This document shows, one piece after another, positions 48,077-60,204 of a DNA stretch of 64,000 bases. The notes under the pieces are model-generated. The model saw only the letters and a program-made list of their open reading frames with translations. It ran no database searches and was not told where the DNA came from. Source of the stretch: Erpobdella octoculata. Lineage: Eukaryota; Annelida; Clitellata; Hirudinida; Erpobdellidae. The position numbers were made by a program, and so were the translations under genes. The stretch is from assembly GCA_963978895.1 (NCBI GenBank), contig OZ022238.1, positions 46,169,210 to 46,233,209 on the forward strand. Direction: 5' to 3'. The first letter of the stretch is position 1. Every line of letters begins with the position of its first letter.

Positions 48077-49888
48077 CAGTAATATTCAAGTTAACTGTAA
48101 CACTAACTGAAATCGGAAAATAATAGAAAAATAATGGTCAGTTAAGTGTAATAGTAATAGTAACTGAAATACGGCGAATAACTCTAACTGTAATAGTAAC
48201 TGAATAATAAATTCAGTTAAATAATACAAAAATAATTAATAACTGAAAAATATTGTTAATGCAATTTTTTTCTAAATAAATTAATTATTAGATTTATTTT
48301 TTTATCTAAAGATAAAAATCGAGTTCTTTGGTGTTAGCTAACAAATAGTAAATAGTATATATGGTGCTGTTTAGTTATTCGCGGCCTTTTGTTATTATTG
48401 ATAGTTGATAGTGCTGTTGCAATGGGCGCGTTGTATTAATTCACCAGCTCAACACTGCTGTCAACGCTGTGGTTGGTCACTGGTGCACCGCAATTTCCAA
48501 TAACTATTACAACGCTTTGGTTGATCTATGATGGACGCTCACGTAAACAGAGCTGTGTGGCTAACTAACTGCAGTTGGAAATAAACACTTTATAACATTA
48601 GAATGAACATTTTAAAATTTCTTTATTGAACTTAACATTTAACACATTTCCCAGCCTCTCGAAGCTTTTTAATAAAAGCAAAATCAAAGGCCGGACCATA
48701 CAAATAAGTTCCAAATTCCACTGTCATTCTTCAAAACGTGGCTTATTATAGAAATTTGATATATATTGAAAGCATAGCTTTATTTTGATTTTTTTTTATA
48801 AATCATTTATAGAATTTACTTAAGCTAATCTTGTCAAAAATGATAGATTTCTCTGAATATCAATACAATTTAATGATTAAATAGACTGACATCGGAAATT
48901 TCTGGGCGGTCAACAATTACGAAAATGTGTTAAAAAGTAATCTTTCACTGCTCTAGCTACTTCGATCCCAACTCAGCATTTTCTGCAATAATAATAGCAT
49001 CTATTTGTCTCCCTCATAATCAACTGAATACACGTGTTCAGCGCCATGCCCGAAACCAACAATAACAATCAACCAAGCTTTAACTCTGGTTGATGTGATG
49101 TACACCAGTGTATGCACACGGTGAATTGTTACAACGCGGCTGAGCTCAACCGGAGTAGGCTGTGGTTAATTGTTACAACTCTTTGGTTAAACCGGTGTCT
49201 CATCTGGTGGATTGTTACAACGCGCTCAATCGTTCCGTGAAAAATGTTCAAGAACAATAGTGGCAGAAAACAAGAAAGTAGTGTATGGAAATATTTTGAT
49301 TATGAGCAATCAGTTTACAATCTTCTGATTAATTATGCCAACCTCCTTTAAAATGATTTAAGAGGCTTGCCCAAGAAATTGAAGCTTCCAGTTCTCCGAG
49401 CAAGCAATCTAGGCACGGAAGTTCTGTTGAGGAAGAACTTAATGCTTATTTTGGGGCTTCAAAAAGATTAGCTGCTAATCAAACTGGATTAAGTTTCTGG
49501 ACAGCCTCAGAGACAGTGTATCCTCTAATAGCGGCCTTCGCTAAAGACCTTATCTCTGCACCTGCTTCAGAAGCATATGTGGAGCGCATCTTCTCGGGTT
49601 GCAGTGATATGACTGCAGGAAAAAAACAAGCTCTCCAAGAATCTAGAAACTCGTGTTTTTTAAAAATGAACTCGAAGTTTTACCATTTTGTAAATAAGTG
49701 AATAAAAAAAATTTTTTTTGGCTGTGTATAGAATCTGAATCTACAGTTAACTGTAACTTTAACTTAAAAAGAAATAAGTGTAATAGTAACTGAAAAATGT
49801 TTGTGGAAAAATAACTTTAACTGAAACTGAAAAATGTGGTAACTTTAACAGTAACTGTAACTGAAAAGTTGTAACTGAAATATCACTG
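48077..49888. mobile_element. hAT element with 8-bp TSD, internal-deletion derivative (1812 bp)
   Basis: Exact 8-bp repeats GGCAGAAC flank it (48069-48076 and 49889-49896). Ends are CAGTAATATTCAAGTTAAC on the left and, inward from the right, CAGTGATATTTCAGTTAC. Both sides hold many AACTGTAAC/GTAACTGAAA repeats (48085-48245 and 49735-49880), typical hAT subterminal repeats. A GC-richer island at about 48425-49227 has its own inverted ends (GGGCGCGTTGTA and GAGCGCGTTGTA, each followed by a CACCAG), so a second small element is probably nested inside. Confidence 0.85.
49254..49701 (+). pseudogene. hAT (BED-type) transposase remnant: N-terminal and C-terminal ends fused
   Basis: 49260-49300 reads GRKQESSVWKYFDYE, matching the start of a BED zinc finger (Ser-x-Val-Trp-x-Tyr-Phe). 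From 49369 to a TGA at 49699-49701 the frame carries EIEASSSPSKQSRHGSSVEE, YPLIAAFAKDLISAPASEAY and VERIFSGCSDMTAGKKQAL, the dimerisation block of ZBED-like hAT transposases. The catalytic RNase-H-like core and most of the finger are deleted, so this is a non-autonomous derivative. Confidence 0.85.
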
Positions 49889-49899
49889 GGCAGAACTGA

Positions 49900-50555
49900 C
49901 AGGCTGTTTTTTACCTTTTAAGTTTTTGGATAAGGCAATAAGAAGCAACAGCCTTTTCGTCTAGCTTTTGCATGCTTTCTTGAAAAAAAACATGTTGGCT
50001 TTTTAGACATGGCGGGGTCTGTGTGAAAATAATTTTTATATTGATATAATAATAGTTTATTTAATTATTATCTGAGAACTCAGCGTTGTTTGTATTTTTT
50101 TAATAAATACCTGACAATTATTCTTATTAGCTAGTTTTAAAAATTTTAAAAGTTTTTAAAAGTTTTAATTATTTATTTGATTACAAAAAAATTAGTTTTT
50201 TTTCTAGAAAATTCAAAATTATTCGCCGAATAACATTGTAGACCAGAAAAGAAATAGGCATTAAATCAAAACAACAACTTCATTGTGAAGTAACAGGAAA
50301 AATTATTTACATTATTTACATTAAAAAACATTTCCAACTAGTTTTAAAATTGAAAAAAAACTTTTTTAATTTTTGTCGTGATCCCCACGGCGGGACGCAC
50401 TGGCATTAAACTTCGATATTAAGTGGGCGCTACAAAATATCATCCAGCGGGTCGCGTGTTTGCCACCAATGGTTTAGACCCTATTAAAGAAACTGTTACT
50501 AATTTAAAAAAAATACTTTTTTCAGTTGAAACAAACATAAAAAACTTATTACAAA
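49900..50555. other. No gene recognised
   Basis: AT-rich. An open frame at 50423-50749 (MGATKYHPAGRVFATNG and onward) runs into the ACTAGC-family head at its end and has no domain I recognise. The stretch GATCCCCACGGCGGGACGC (50379) is locally GC-rich but unexplained. Confidence 0.4.
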
Positions 50556-50725
50556 CTGGCAGGGTTACCCGGCGTTTCCCGGGGGTTTTTTTTACAGGTT
50601 TTCTCGTCGTTTCTTTTATTTGTTTTTTTTCTTTTCTTTATTTTTTTTCCTTGTTTTATTTGTTCACTCTCCTTGTTAATTTTACAAGAGAAAGAAATGA
50701 CCAAAAAAGAAAAAGTACAATTTTT
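50556..50725 (+). repeat. ACTAGCGGG-family repeat, diverged head
   Basis: ACTGGCAGGGTTACCCGGCG, then TTTCCCGGGGGTTTT and a T/C-rich core; the hairpin CCCGG/CCGGG is kept. Confidence 0.6.
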
Positions 50726-50737
50726 TTATTAAAGATA

Positions 50738-51075
50738 TTACAAAACTAACATTTAGGTCGTATTTTGTTGACCAGCTGATTGACCGACTCCATGCTTGTT
50801 TCCTCAAAAGGAAAGATAGTTTAGCACTGTATGTGTCTTAAAACTTTCCTCTTCACTGTTTCCTTTAATCTTCTTCCAATATACAGTGGCTCCGAAGCTC
50901 GTTCGACCGTGGGGCTACTTTAAAATTTTTTTTCAAATTTTCAAACGTTGAACTGCAAATGAACATCGATATATTATTTAGGTTAACCTAAGATAATAAT
51001 TAATTTGTATGAATAACTGCAAATAAATATTTTTATTTATTTATTTAAATAATTGAATAAATAAATAAAAAAGTA
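50738..51075. repeat. Third copy of the array-flanking sequence, with a short AAAT tract
   Basis: Matches 16950-17290 and 45485-45800: CTAACATTTAGGTCGTATTT, TGTTGACCAGCTGATTGACC, then ACATCGATATATTATTTAGG and ATTTTTATTTATTTATTTAA. Here the AAAT tract is only about 15 bp, plus ATAAATAAATAAA, against roughly 1.5 and 1.7 kb in blocks B and C. Confidence 0.7.
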
Positions 51076-52730
51076 ATAAACTTCGGGCAGCTTCAACCAA
51101 CTCAGCTTCTTCTTTAAATTTTGTTACGCAAATTAAATTTATGTTTGTACATTTGCATTATTTCCTGGGATACTTTTAGCCATAAAAAGTAAATATAAAC
51201 TTTTCTAATACTTTTCCTATCTTGTTGTCATCTTTAAAAACTACTTTCATACCAAAAGTTCTTTCAACTTGTCTAGTGGTTTAGATTTGTATATTGTATA
51301 GAAGAAAAACAAACAAACAAATAAAAAAACAGTCAGTTTTAAATAAAGAGAATATTTATACCCCTGTAAGTTAGAAAATCAGAAAAGTGTTATTTAAAAA
51401 TGTATGTTCTTATTGATATGTTTTTAAATAAGAGCCGTCCTTAAGTGACGTCATGCTCTTAAGGGAAAAGTCAGAATTTTTGGCAAAGGGGTGCTGGGGA
51501 GAATTGAAAAATGTGAATTCACAAAGAAAAATAAAACTTTTAATTTAAACTTGTCAATTTAAATGTAAAATTTTTTTAGTTTTATTAATTTAAATTTTGT
51601 TAAATATTTATTTGATAACTTTTTGATCACAAAACAATTCTCTTTTATTCACTACTTGTAAATAGCATAAAATGTAAAATGAATGTTAGCTAAAATTGCT
51701 GAGACAATAAATTTCTCTGTATATACGTCTATGTTTTTTATTTTATTTAAGTTTTATTTTTGAAAAACATCAACTCTAAAGATTTTTGTATTTTAATATT
51801 TACTTTATTTTTCTAGTCGCTTTTCTCAAAATAATTTTCCATTGTCTTAAATTTTTTGAGCTCAATTATGTTTTTAATTTTTAATTAATCAACGAAAAAT
51901 TATTCATTTAATTTCAGTTTCTAAATGTTCACTTTTATTTACGTTTTATTTTATTTGTTATCTTATTATTTTAAACTGATTTATCAATGGTCATTAGTCG
52001 TTGTAAGTTATAACAGTCAGTTGTCGTAGTAGGCTATATCGTGTTGTATCGAAGACTTGCGATGTTCCGCAATACTAAACTTTATTCTCTTTTCAGGAAA
52101 CGATCATGGCCTGTTAATCGATTGATTGGCACGTTTGCAAAAAACAACTTATATGTTAGTTTTCTTTTGTTTTGTATATTTATTCATTAATAAGTTTCTT
52201 AGTTTTCTCATTTCTTATCCTTAAGATATTTAGATTTTTTTGGAAAGCTTGCGTTATTCATGATACTCTCGTTAGTTTATTGGGGTCTGTAAAAACTTTT
52301 TAAATGTCCCTTTGAATATAATTGAATCAGTTGAATTATAAAATAAATCAGTTCAAACGTGTTATTAAAAAGATAAATTAATAGCAAAATACATTCTATT
52401 TGATTGAACTACTTAAGTTAGTTTTAAAATTTACGAAAATAACTAGTTGATATTAACTAAGCACTTAATTCTAATTATTTCAATATTTTGTGTGTTTATT
52501 TATGCACATGCATGAAGCACATTGAAAACATTATAGTATAGTCGGTGCGGGGTATAACTAAATATTGCATCGGACCTATTACTTTAAGAATCGGACCTAT
52601 TACGCAACGCACCATACCCATGGTTTGATCCACATTACGTAATAATCCTTGCATTAGACTGAAAGTTGAGCGCTTGTCTTAAAACACCTGGTGTAAAGTG
52701 CTAGACTTGAAACAAATCGTCGCACTTTTG
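51076..52730. other. Unique AT-rich sequence; no feature recognised
   Basis: No frame with a recognisable domain and no clear repeat. A direct pair ATCGGACCTATTACK occurs at 52570 and 52592. Confidence 0.45.
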
Positions 52731-52739
52731 AATTTTAAG

Positions 52740-53507
52740 GGATGTTTGTAAAACGCGAACTAAATTGCGAACCACTCACTAAAGAACGAACTTTATTGCG
52801 AACCAATGTGTAAAGGCGAACTCAAAGACAAAATATATAATACAAACAAATATATAATATATAATAAATTTATTCTAAAATGTTATAAAATAAAAATTGC
52901 AATTAGAACCAAATAATAAAAATAATTTTCTCCGTTATTCTTACAAAACCCGCATGTGAATTTCTGTTTCGGAACGGCACCTATACACTCAGAGTGGTAC
53001 CATCGAGGACACTCGTCACATCCTGTCCAACGAATTTTCTTCTCATCTTTTCCATGTTTGTTTATTTTTTTTTGGGAGGAGGAACATTGGAGTTGCACGA
53101 ATAGCAGATTGTTCCATCAATTTCTTCCGAATTAGACTCATTTATCGCAGCCATAGCTGCAATGAGGTCTTCATCATCACCCTTGGCTGAAGTTTAAGGC
53201 TGTGTATGATCACTGAGTGACAACAGCAACCAGATCTGTAATGATGAGTTCTTCAGCATCGCCAGCTGTAGGAATTTCAACATCTGCAGGACGTGGTTTT
53301 TTCCCCTGCTTTTCGTTCGGGCCGTTTCCGAGTGTTTTCACGCAAATAAATTAAATAGCTAACATTACTGCGACCCATTGTGTAGAAGAAAACCTTAATG
53401 GGATCCTTTTTGCATTTTGAAAGGCGAACCACATCGGTCACGTGCTTCATTGTTAACCGATCACTGAGTGAGTTTGCGTTTTAGAGGTTCGCCTTTTACA
53501 GACACCC
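52740..53507. mobile_element. Mutator-like element with 9-bp TSD carrying a PHD finger (768 bp)
   Basis: Exact 9-bp direct repeats AATTTTAAG (52731-52739 and 53508-53516) flank inverted ends GGATGTTTGTAAAACGCGAA and GGGTGTCTGTAAAAGGCGAA (17 of the first 20). Nine-base duplications are the hallmark of the Mutator superfamily. The interior encodes only a short host-like or accessory fragment, no recognisable MULE transposase, so it is a non-autonomous or gene-capturing derivative. Confidence 0.75.
52883..53470 (-). pseudogene. PHD-finger protein fragment inside the Mutator-like element
   Basis: A minus-strand frame from about 53423 starts MKHVTDVVRLSKCKKDPIKV; after several frameshifts, 53098-52883 reads IRWTGCDECPRWYHSECIG and KFTCGFCKNN. 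With the preceding Cys-Tyr-Ser-Cys (about 53105-53116, other frame) this gives the C4HC3 spacing of a PHD zinc finger, including the conserved Trp-Tyr-His. PHD fingers of this Tigger-like kind are often attached to transposases; whether the finger was captured or belongs to the element is unknown. The frameshift lies in the T-run near 53070. Confidence 0.65.
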
Positions 53508-53516
53508 AATTTTAAG

Positions 53517-53667
53517 AAAAAAATGACTTGCTGGCCATATATACATTTCAATCCAAAAGCTGAGCATGTCACACTGTTTTAAAAAGTAGCGACAATTCAG
53601 CAAAACCTTAGGGGGGGTGAATTTAATTTAATTAATTTAACCTGGAGAATGTTAAAACTTATATATA
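53517..53667. other. Spacer before block E
   Basis: Ends in ATATATATATACTAGCGGGG, the same AT-rich lead-in seen before the block D repeat; no gene. Confidence 0.5.
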
Positions 53668-54130
53668 TATACTAGCGGGGTTGCTCGGGGTTTTCAGAGG
53701 TTTTTTTATCCTTTTTCTCTCTTGCTCCCGTTTCCTTCCCCGCTTGCTTTTCCGTTTCCGTTCCCGCTCGCGCTCATTTTTTCTTTTTTCTTTTTCACTC
53801 TTTTAGCCCATAAAACGTAAAATAGATTTGCTAAAAGTTGCTTGAAGCCTTCAAACGTTATTACGTAAACATATTTGAATTTTATTACGCAATTACCTTC
53901 GATGGTCGTACATAGGAACTTTTGGCCTGGAAAGTTAAGAAGGTTTGGAATCCTTCTCCGATCCCCCGGCTCAGGGGGCCAAAATACCTTCCGGGCCAAA
54001 ATTGCCTATACATGATCATTGCATAAGTTTTCGAAGCACTGTTTACAATTGAGTAGCAGGCATTACTTGCTAATGGACTTTTTAATATTAAGAAGTCCAT
54101 GACTTGCTTCCCAGTCTTGCATAATGTGAC
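53668..54130 (+). repeat. ACTAGCGGG-family repeat (start of block E)
   Basis: Nearly identical to 21893-22360 including CGATCCCCCGGCTCAGGGGG. It lacks the additional ~380 bp that block D carries. Confidence 0.75.
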
Positions 54131-54221
54131 CGATTGCGCGTTATTACAAATTATTAAGAGATAGATGGCGCGGGAAAGCGACCGGAATCGGGAAAGTGAC
54201 TCTACCAGAGGTCAGACGCGC

Positions 54222-54288
<67 letters not shown>
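54222..54288. repeat. (ATT)n microsatellite
   Basis: About 22 units; paralogous with 22827-22935. Confidence 0.95.
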
Positions 54289-54290
<2 letters not shown>

Positions 54291-55333
54291 ACAAAAAGTT
54301 TAGTTCCATACACTTAATATTATTATAGTATATTTGTATACAAACGTTGTTTTAACAAAATATTTGTTTCATTTTTTATTATTGTTAATACAACGTTTTA
54401 CTCAACTCGTCCAAATAAATCTAACAATAAAAATTTAGACCAATGGTTTTAAGCTTTTTTCCCGCGCACCTTTTGGATGAACTCAATTTGACCGCAATTC
54501 CATACAAAACAAAAATCAAAAAATGTTATTGTCTTGTTTCAAGTTTTTTGCTCAATATATTTTTTTTGTTTTTCACCAAAGAACAAAAAGCCAATCTCGC
54601 ACAAGTAGGTAGTAGCTCAAAATGATGAATGACAACAAACTTTTAGCTCAAGCTGGATAGCTATCTTGAAAAAATGTGAGACTTTTAACTTCTGGCAATT
54701 CGATAAGGAGCTTGGTAAGAAGCAAGGAGGATTGGTTTGACCTTGATAGGCCGAAATCTTAATTAAAATAAAATTGCTGTACCGTCACAACAAACTCTTT
54801 TCTGCTCAAGAACTTTAATCGATCGGTTTCAAATTGTCATTTGACAGGACTTTGACACACAAAAAACACTTGGGTTTTTGTGTGTGTCGTTTAAGGACGT
54901 CATTTCAGCAAAATCTGGAGGAGGGAACTTGCTCTCATGGCTCCCAAATTTTCAAAAACCTCTTTCCTCCAACAAGAACCCTTGCTAAAATTGAAAATTT
55001 AAATGTATTTCTAATTAATTTTCATAAAAAATTAAAAATGCATAAAATAGTTTTCATATTCAAAAGTTTTATTTTTCGCACTTCTCAAAATTAGAACAAC
55101 ATCTCATCGGTTAAGAACCCCTGTTTAAGACCATCTTTCGACAAGTTAAAGCTTTGAAACTGTTAATATAGCTCTAAACCCAAGGATAATGCAATATTCT
55201 ACCAATGACGTCATTTGTGGGGACAGGGTTGCCTCCCCAAGGATAAAAAACTTTTTACGTAAAATAAATAAATACGAAGTTTTAGAAAGTGTTGTAATGG
55301 GGAAGGGGGCGGGAAGCGGTTTTTTCTAACTTT
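54289..55333. other. Upstream region of copy E; no gene seen
   Basis: Paralogous with 22936-23930. Short frames (54834-55094) are shared with D and carry no recognised domain. Confidence 0.5.
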
Positions 55334-55569
55334 GTCTCTTCTTATGAAAATGTTAAAACTTTTATTTTTACATTTTGATTTTTATAATTATATATATAAA
55401 ACGAAAATATAATTAAACTATTTTGGAATGATTTTTTATCAGGATGAGTCTGTCTCTTCTTATGAAAATGTTAAAACTTTTATTTTTACTTTTTGATTTT
55501 TATAATTATATATAAAACGAAAATATAATTAAACTATTTTGGAATGATTTTTTATCAGGATGAGTCTGT
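55334..55569. repeat. 118-bp tandem duplication spanning the first recognised splice acceptor of copy E
   Basis: GTCTCTTCTTATGAAAATGT starts at 55334 and 55452; each copy ends TTTTTTATCAGGATGAGTCT, so the 3' splice acceptor and first bases of exon 1 are present twice. Block D has a single copy. Splicing to the upstream acceptor would run into the duplicated sequence. Confidence 0.85.
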
Positions 55570-57612
55570 GAGTCATATCTATTCAGTTGAAAAAACTCCT
55601 AGGTATGGTTTGTTTTATTCACAAATAGACAACACAAATATGTTTATAATAAATGAACCTGTTGTAGTTGCATCAACAAAGAAAAATTTGTTGGGATTGA
55701 TTTTGGAACAACAAACACTCGTGTAGCCGTCAGTGACAAAAATGGTTTTAAAGTCTTAAAAGAAACCCGTTCGCTTGTATATACAATAGAGGATGGAGAA
55801 GTTGTCGATGAAAACACAGAGTGGGACATTTATGGCTGGCCCAAGGAACCTATTAAAGGCGTAAAGAAACTTCTGTTTGGTAAATTTGACGATAAAGATG
55901 TCCAAGAATACATGTAAGTGTTTTTTCTCAACAATATACTGTTTCAGAGTTTTTTTTAGTAAAACGTTTTAAAGTTTTGGTTTTTTTTAAATAAAAAAAT
56001 TGCAAAAACTTCAACAAAACAAACTTTAAAAGTACATTGAAATTTTTTTAATAAAGGAAAACCACTGATTTCAAAGTTGTAAAGGGACCCAAAAAACGTC
56101 CTTTAATTAAACTAGAAGAGTTCGACAGACTTTATAAACCATGTGAAGCTGCTGCACCTCTTTTGAGAAATATGAAAAAATCAGCTGGTTGATTTTAGTT
56201 TTGTAAAATAATTAAAAATTTGTTTACTTAAAAAGTATAAATTGAATTATTAACAGATTTGTATTTCAATGAAGAAGTTAATAACGCTGTCATAGCTGTT
56301 CCAACTGGTGCGAATTATTTTGAGGTATTTATTAATAAAAGTTGTGCAAATATTTTTTGGCATTTTCAGTTACACTGTTTCTCAAATAAATAGGAACTTA
56401 AAGAAGCTGGCAGACTTGCTGGATTTGAACGAATTGATGTTGTCAAAGAACCAATTGCTGCTGTGCTTGCACTCGATTCATTGGATTCCCAAGAATCTAC
56501 TTCTGGTGATAAAGTGTTAGTTGTAATCTGTGCCCTTTTATTAGGAAATTATAAATTTTTGTGATTTTATAGTTAAATGAATTCAGAATTATACTTTTGT
56601 GGTTTTAGGACTGCTGTGTACGATTTTGGTGATGACAAGTTTGAGGTTTCCATAATTAAATCCAAAAATGGACGTATGCATCTTTATTCATACGGTGACT
56701 TAATGCTTAATGGACGTCTTGTTGACAATGTTCTCATCAATTATTTCAACCAAAAATTAAGAGAACAGGTTAATATACCTAATTTTTAACAAGTAAAACA
56801 TACAAACTGGAAAGTGTAAATTAACTTAATTATAATAAATCCGTGGCGTCACTAATTCTGGTGTCACCTAGTGTTAGGATTGAAAAAAAAACAGTAGGCA
56901 ACCAAATCATGGTAATGTTTTTTATTTTGGTTTCACACTATGTGAGTGTGTCACTCGGTGCAGACAATACTTTCTAGTGATAACACTGCAATAAATAATA
57001 ATTCAAATAAATTTTTTATTGATTTTAGACATTACAATATTTGTATGATAATATTTTAATTTATTTGTATATTTACAGACTGGCGAAAAATTATGTCGAG
57101 ATGATGATTGGCGACTTAGACGAAGAACAGCTAATGCAAAAATGGAACTATGCAATGTTACTAAAGTAAATATAAACATTCAGTACAGTTGTAATGGTTA
57201 CTCTGAAGATTTTAAAATGGAACTAACAAGGAAAGAGTTGGAAAACAGAACTGATGAGTTGTTAAGGAGGACAATTCCTCTGTGTGAAAAAAGCATGAAA
57301 AGGTCTGGCATTAGTAAGAAAGACATTGATGAAGTTTTGTTAGTTGGTGGATTGACAAAAATGCCAAAGGTAATTTAAACTATGTTAATATCAAGCATTT
57401 TATAACAACAATAGCACATTGATCATGATACCATGAAATGTGAGTTCTAGATTGAATTAATATGAATATTTATTTTAATTACTATTTGAAAGGTTAAAGA
57501 AGTGGTTGAAGAATTATTTGGAAAAGCCCCGAACAATAAAATTGATTCGCGTGAAATACTTGCTATTGGAGCTGCTGCTGCTGCCAGAAGATCCAAATAT
57601 TATATTGAATAA
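55559..57612 (+). CDS. Hsp70-like nucleotide-binding-domain protein, copy E
   Basis: Exons 55559-55602, 55668-55913, 56057-56187, 56257-56324, 56394-56515, 56609-56768, 57079-57369 and 57493-57612 have consistent phases and AG/GT borders and give about 393 codons with no stop until TAA at 57610. Motifs: VGIDFGTTNTRVAV, VKKLLFGKFDD, MKTTNFKVVKGP at the start of exon 3, KEPIAAVLALDS, YDFGDDKFEVSII (phosphate 2 degenerated to GDDK), VLLVGGLTKMPK, and AIGAAAAARRSKYYIE at the end. The length fits a bare Hsp70 NBD (about 385 residues). In Hsp70, GGGT and the following Asp bind phosphate and cation; their replacement suggests altered or lost ATP hydrolysis. It is the most intact plus-strand copy. 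No Met exon or signal peptide could be fixed. Confidence 0.85.
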
Positions 57613-58455
57613 AATGTTTTTTCTGTGATAAAAGTTATTATTGGATTCAAATTAAAAACAGCTTTATGTCAAGACAGCCACCAGGCTAACTGGCTAGGTA
57701 GGCCAAAGCACTCGCTAGACAAAAATTGGTCAAATTAAACTTGTAAAAGACTTCACCACCTTCTTAGGTTATCCAATTTCTCTAGAGGAAACGTTGATTA
57801 GGTTTTACTCATTCGTTTCAGTAGGCCAAAATTTTATCGCCAAAATTTGATACTGAAATATTTAATTTTGCAAACGCTTTCTTTAATTTAAAAAAATTAA
57901 ATAAACAATTATAAGATAAAAAGATTATTACCACAAGAAAACCAAAAAAGTCAACAGAATTTGCATGACAGACCACTTTAGTTCTAGACTTGGACTCCTA
58001 ATTTAAATAAAATATAGGGCCCCCTTTTATTAAACAGGAGAAATCAGTCGATGTCGCAATGAGCTGTTTACAAACATATGCCGCGCGATACGCTATAAAT
58101 TTAAACCCAATACACATTTCTAATGTTAACATTCATATTTTTTTGGGTCTGTTTATGTCTGCATTGCAGTGCCCACAAGTACATATTAGTAAACCGGGCA
58201 CAAAAGCGCAAACTGTTAAGAAAACTCTTATCTTCAACTATAAATAAAATACTCAATTTATTCCACACTGGAATGTGGCTGCAATTTTTGAAAACGTTAT
58301 AGTGCCAGTGAAAAAAACTAAATAGAATTTTGTATCAGGTATTCTGAATAGAGCCTGGAATCAATTAACGTTATTTTCTGACTGTCACAAGCAATAATTC
58401 AAATAAAACTTGAAAATAAATAAGTTTAAACTGTTCAAGTTTATTAGTAATTGTT
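57613..58455. other. 3' flank of copy E, shared with block D
   Basis: Matches 26104-26469 plus 28342-28915 without the hAT insertion. A short frame at 58059-58247 is not supported. Homology to D stops near 58455. Confidence 0.6.
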
Positions 58456-58489
58456 AACAGAATTGAAAAATTGTTAATAGAATTGAAAA

Positions 58490-58925
58490 ATGCCACTTGT
58501 TAATGACGAAAATCACGTACTCGGGAAATGTAATCTCAACTGCAGGCCGTCGTCCCGACCCCAAAAAAATCGATGCAATAATTCATATGCCTCCACCCAA
58601 AGATGTTGGACAGGTCCGTACTTTTCTTAGACTGATCAGCTATTACAGCTCATTTGTACCACGCATGAGAAATCTAATAGCACCACTAGACGCCCTTTTA
58701 AAAAAAGACACTGTGTTCCAGTGGTCTGAAAGCTGTCAATGGGCATTTGACGAAAATTTTTTTTTATTATCCGACCTTTTGTTAACCCATTACAACCCCA
58801 ACCAATCGTAGTTGCAGCCGACCCATCAGAATACGGCATTGGAGCAGTAATATCGCACAGATATAGTGATGGAACAAAAAAGGCAATTGCACACGCTAGT
58901 AGAGCTCTCACTACAGCAGAAAATT
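58490..58925 (+). pseudogene. Gypsy-type LTR retrotransposon scrap (RT thumb / RNase H junction)
   Basis: The frame from 58497 reads ITYSGNVISTAGRRPDPKKI, then MPPPKDVGQVRTFLRLISYY, DALLKKDTVFQWSESCQWAF. After a one-base shift near 58775 it continues [20 protein letters not shown] and [13 protein letters not shown]. This is the classic Gypsy order: 'YLGHVIS..G..PDP.K', 'LRSFLG(L)(I)NYY', 'F.W...CQ.AF' and the RNase H start 'L..DAS..GIGAVL'. Everything else of the element, LTRs included, is missing. It is cut off at 58925 by the (TTGA)n array. Confidence 0.85.
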
Positions 58926-58959
58926 AATTAATAAATTTATCGAAATGTGGCTTTGATTG

Positions 58960-59612
<653 letters not shown>

Positions 59613-60200
59613 TTGATTGAACTTCATGATGTTCGGGCTAGACGCGATGATGGCGTGGGACTCAGCGAATACTACTTTTGAGCATCTCACTTACAATGAT
59701 TTAATAAGTGGCGACAGCGCTATTTGGTGTCTGGCCGTGTACGGCTTTGTTTTACTTTATGGTACTGCCAACACTTTTGTGCCCATCGTTGTCGTTTTTT
59801 GTATTGTTCACAAAAGTCGTAGAACGCCGCTCTGTATAGTTACGTTTTTCATCTATCGAGAGTTTAACGTGTTTTAGCTTGGCTTTCTTGTATTTTAATT
59901 ATTTATTTAGTTCTAAGTTATTGGGGAAAAATTATCGTTGATTTTGTCGTGTCACTTTTCGTCGGACTTTATGCAATTTCAAAGTGAGTTTTGTTCTTTG
60001 TAGCTGATTTAATATGGTCGCTTTATCCTGCTGTAGTTCAAATTTAAATTTCAATGTGTTTCATCCATCAATAGCCGTAATAATTTATTAAGTGAAAATT
60101 GATTCAGCCTAGCTCTTATTCAATGCCTCTGTCTAAACCTAAATATTTCTGATTTTCAACTCTTCCCTTTCAACTTTTATAATATTTAACTTATTGTTTA
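59613..60200. other. No confident gene; open frame 59617-59877
   Basis: The plus frame 59617-59877 encodes 86 residues (MNFMMFGLDAMMAWDSANTT at the start) with a hydrophobic middle (YGFVLLYGTANTFVPIVVVF) that could span a membrane. I see no homology, codon support or introns. The region could equally be the reverse strand of a LINE 3' UTR whose GATT tail seeded the array. Confidence 0.3.
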
Positions 60201-60204
60201 ACAT

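Noticed and set aside
50423..50749. 108-codon open frame
   Set aside because: It runs across the ACTAGC-family head into a T-rich tail; no homology, and composition of the second half is that of the repeat.
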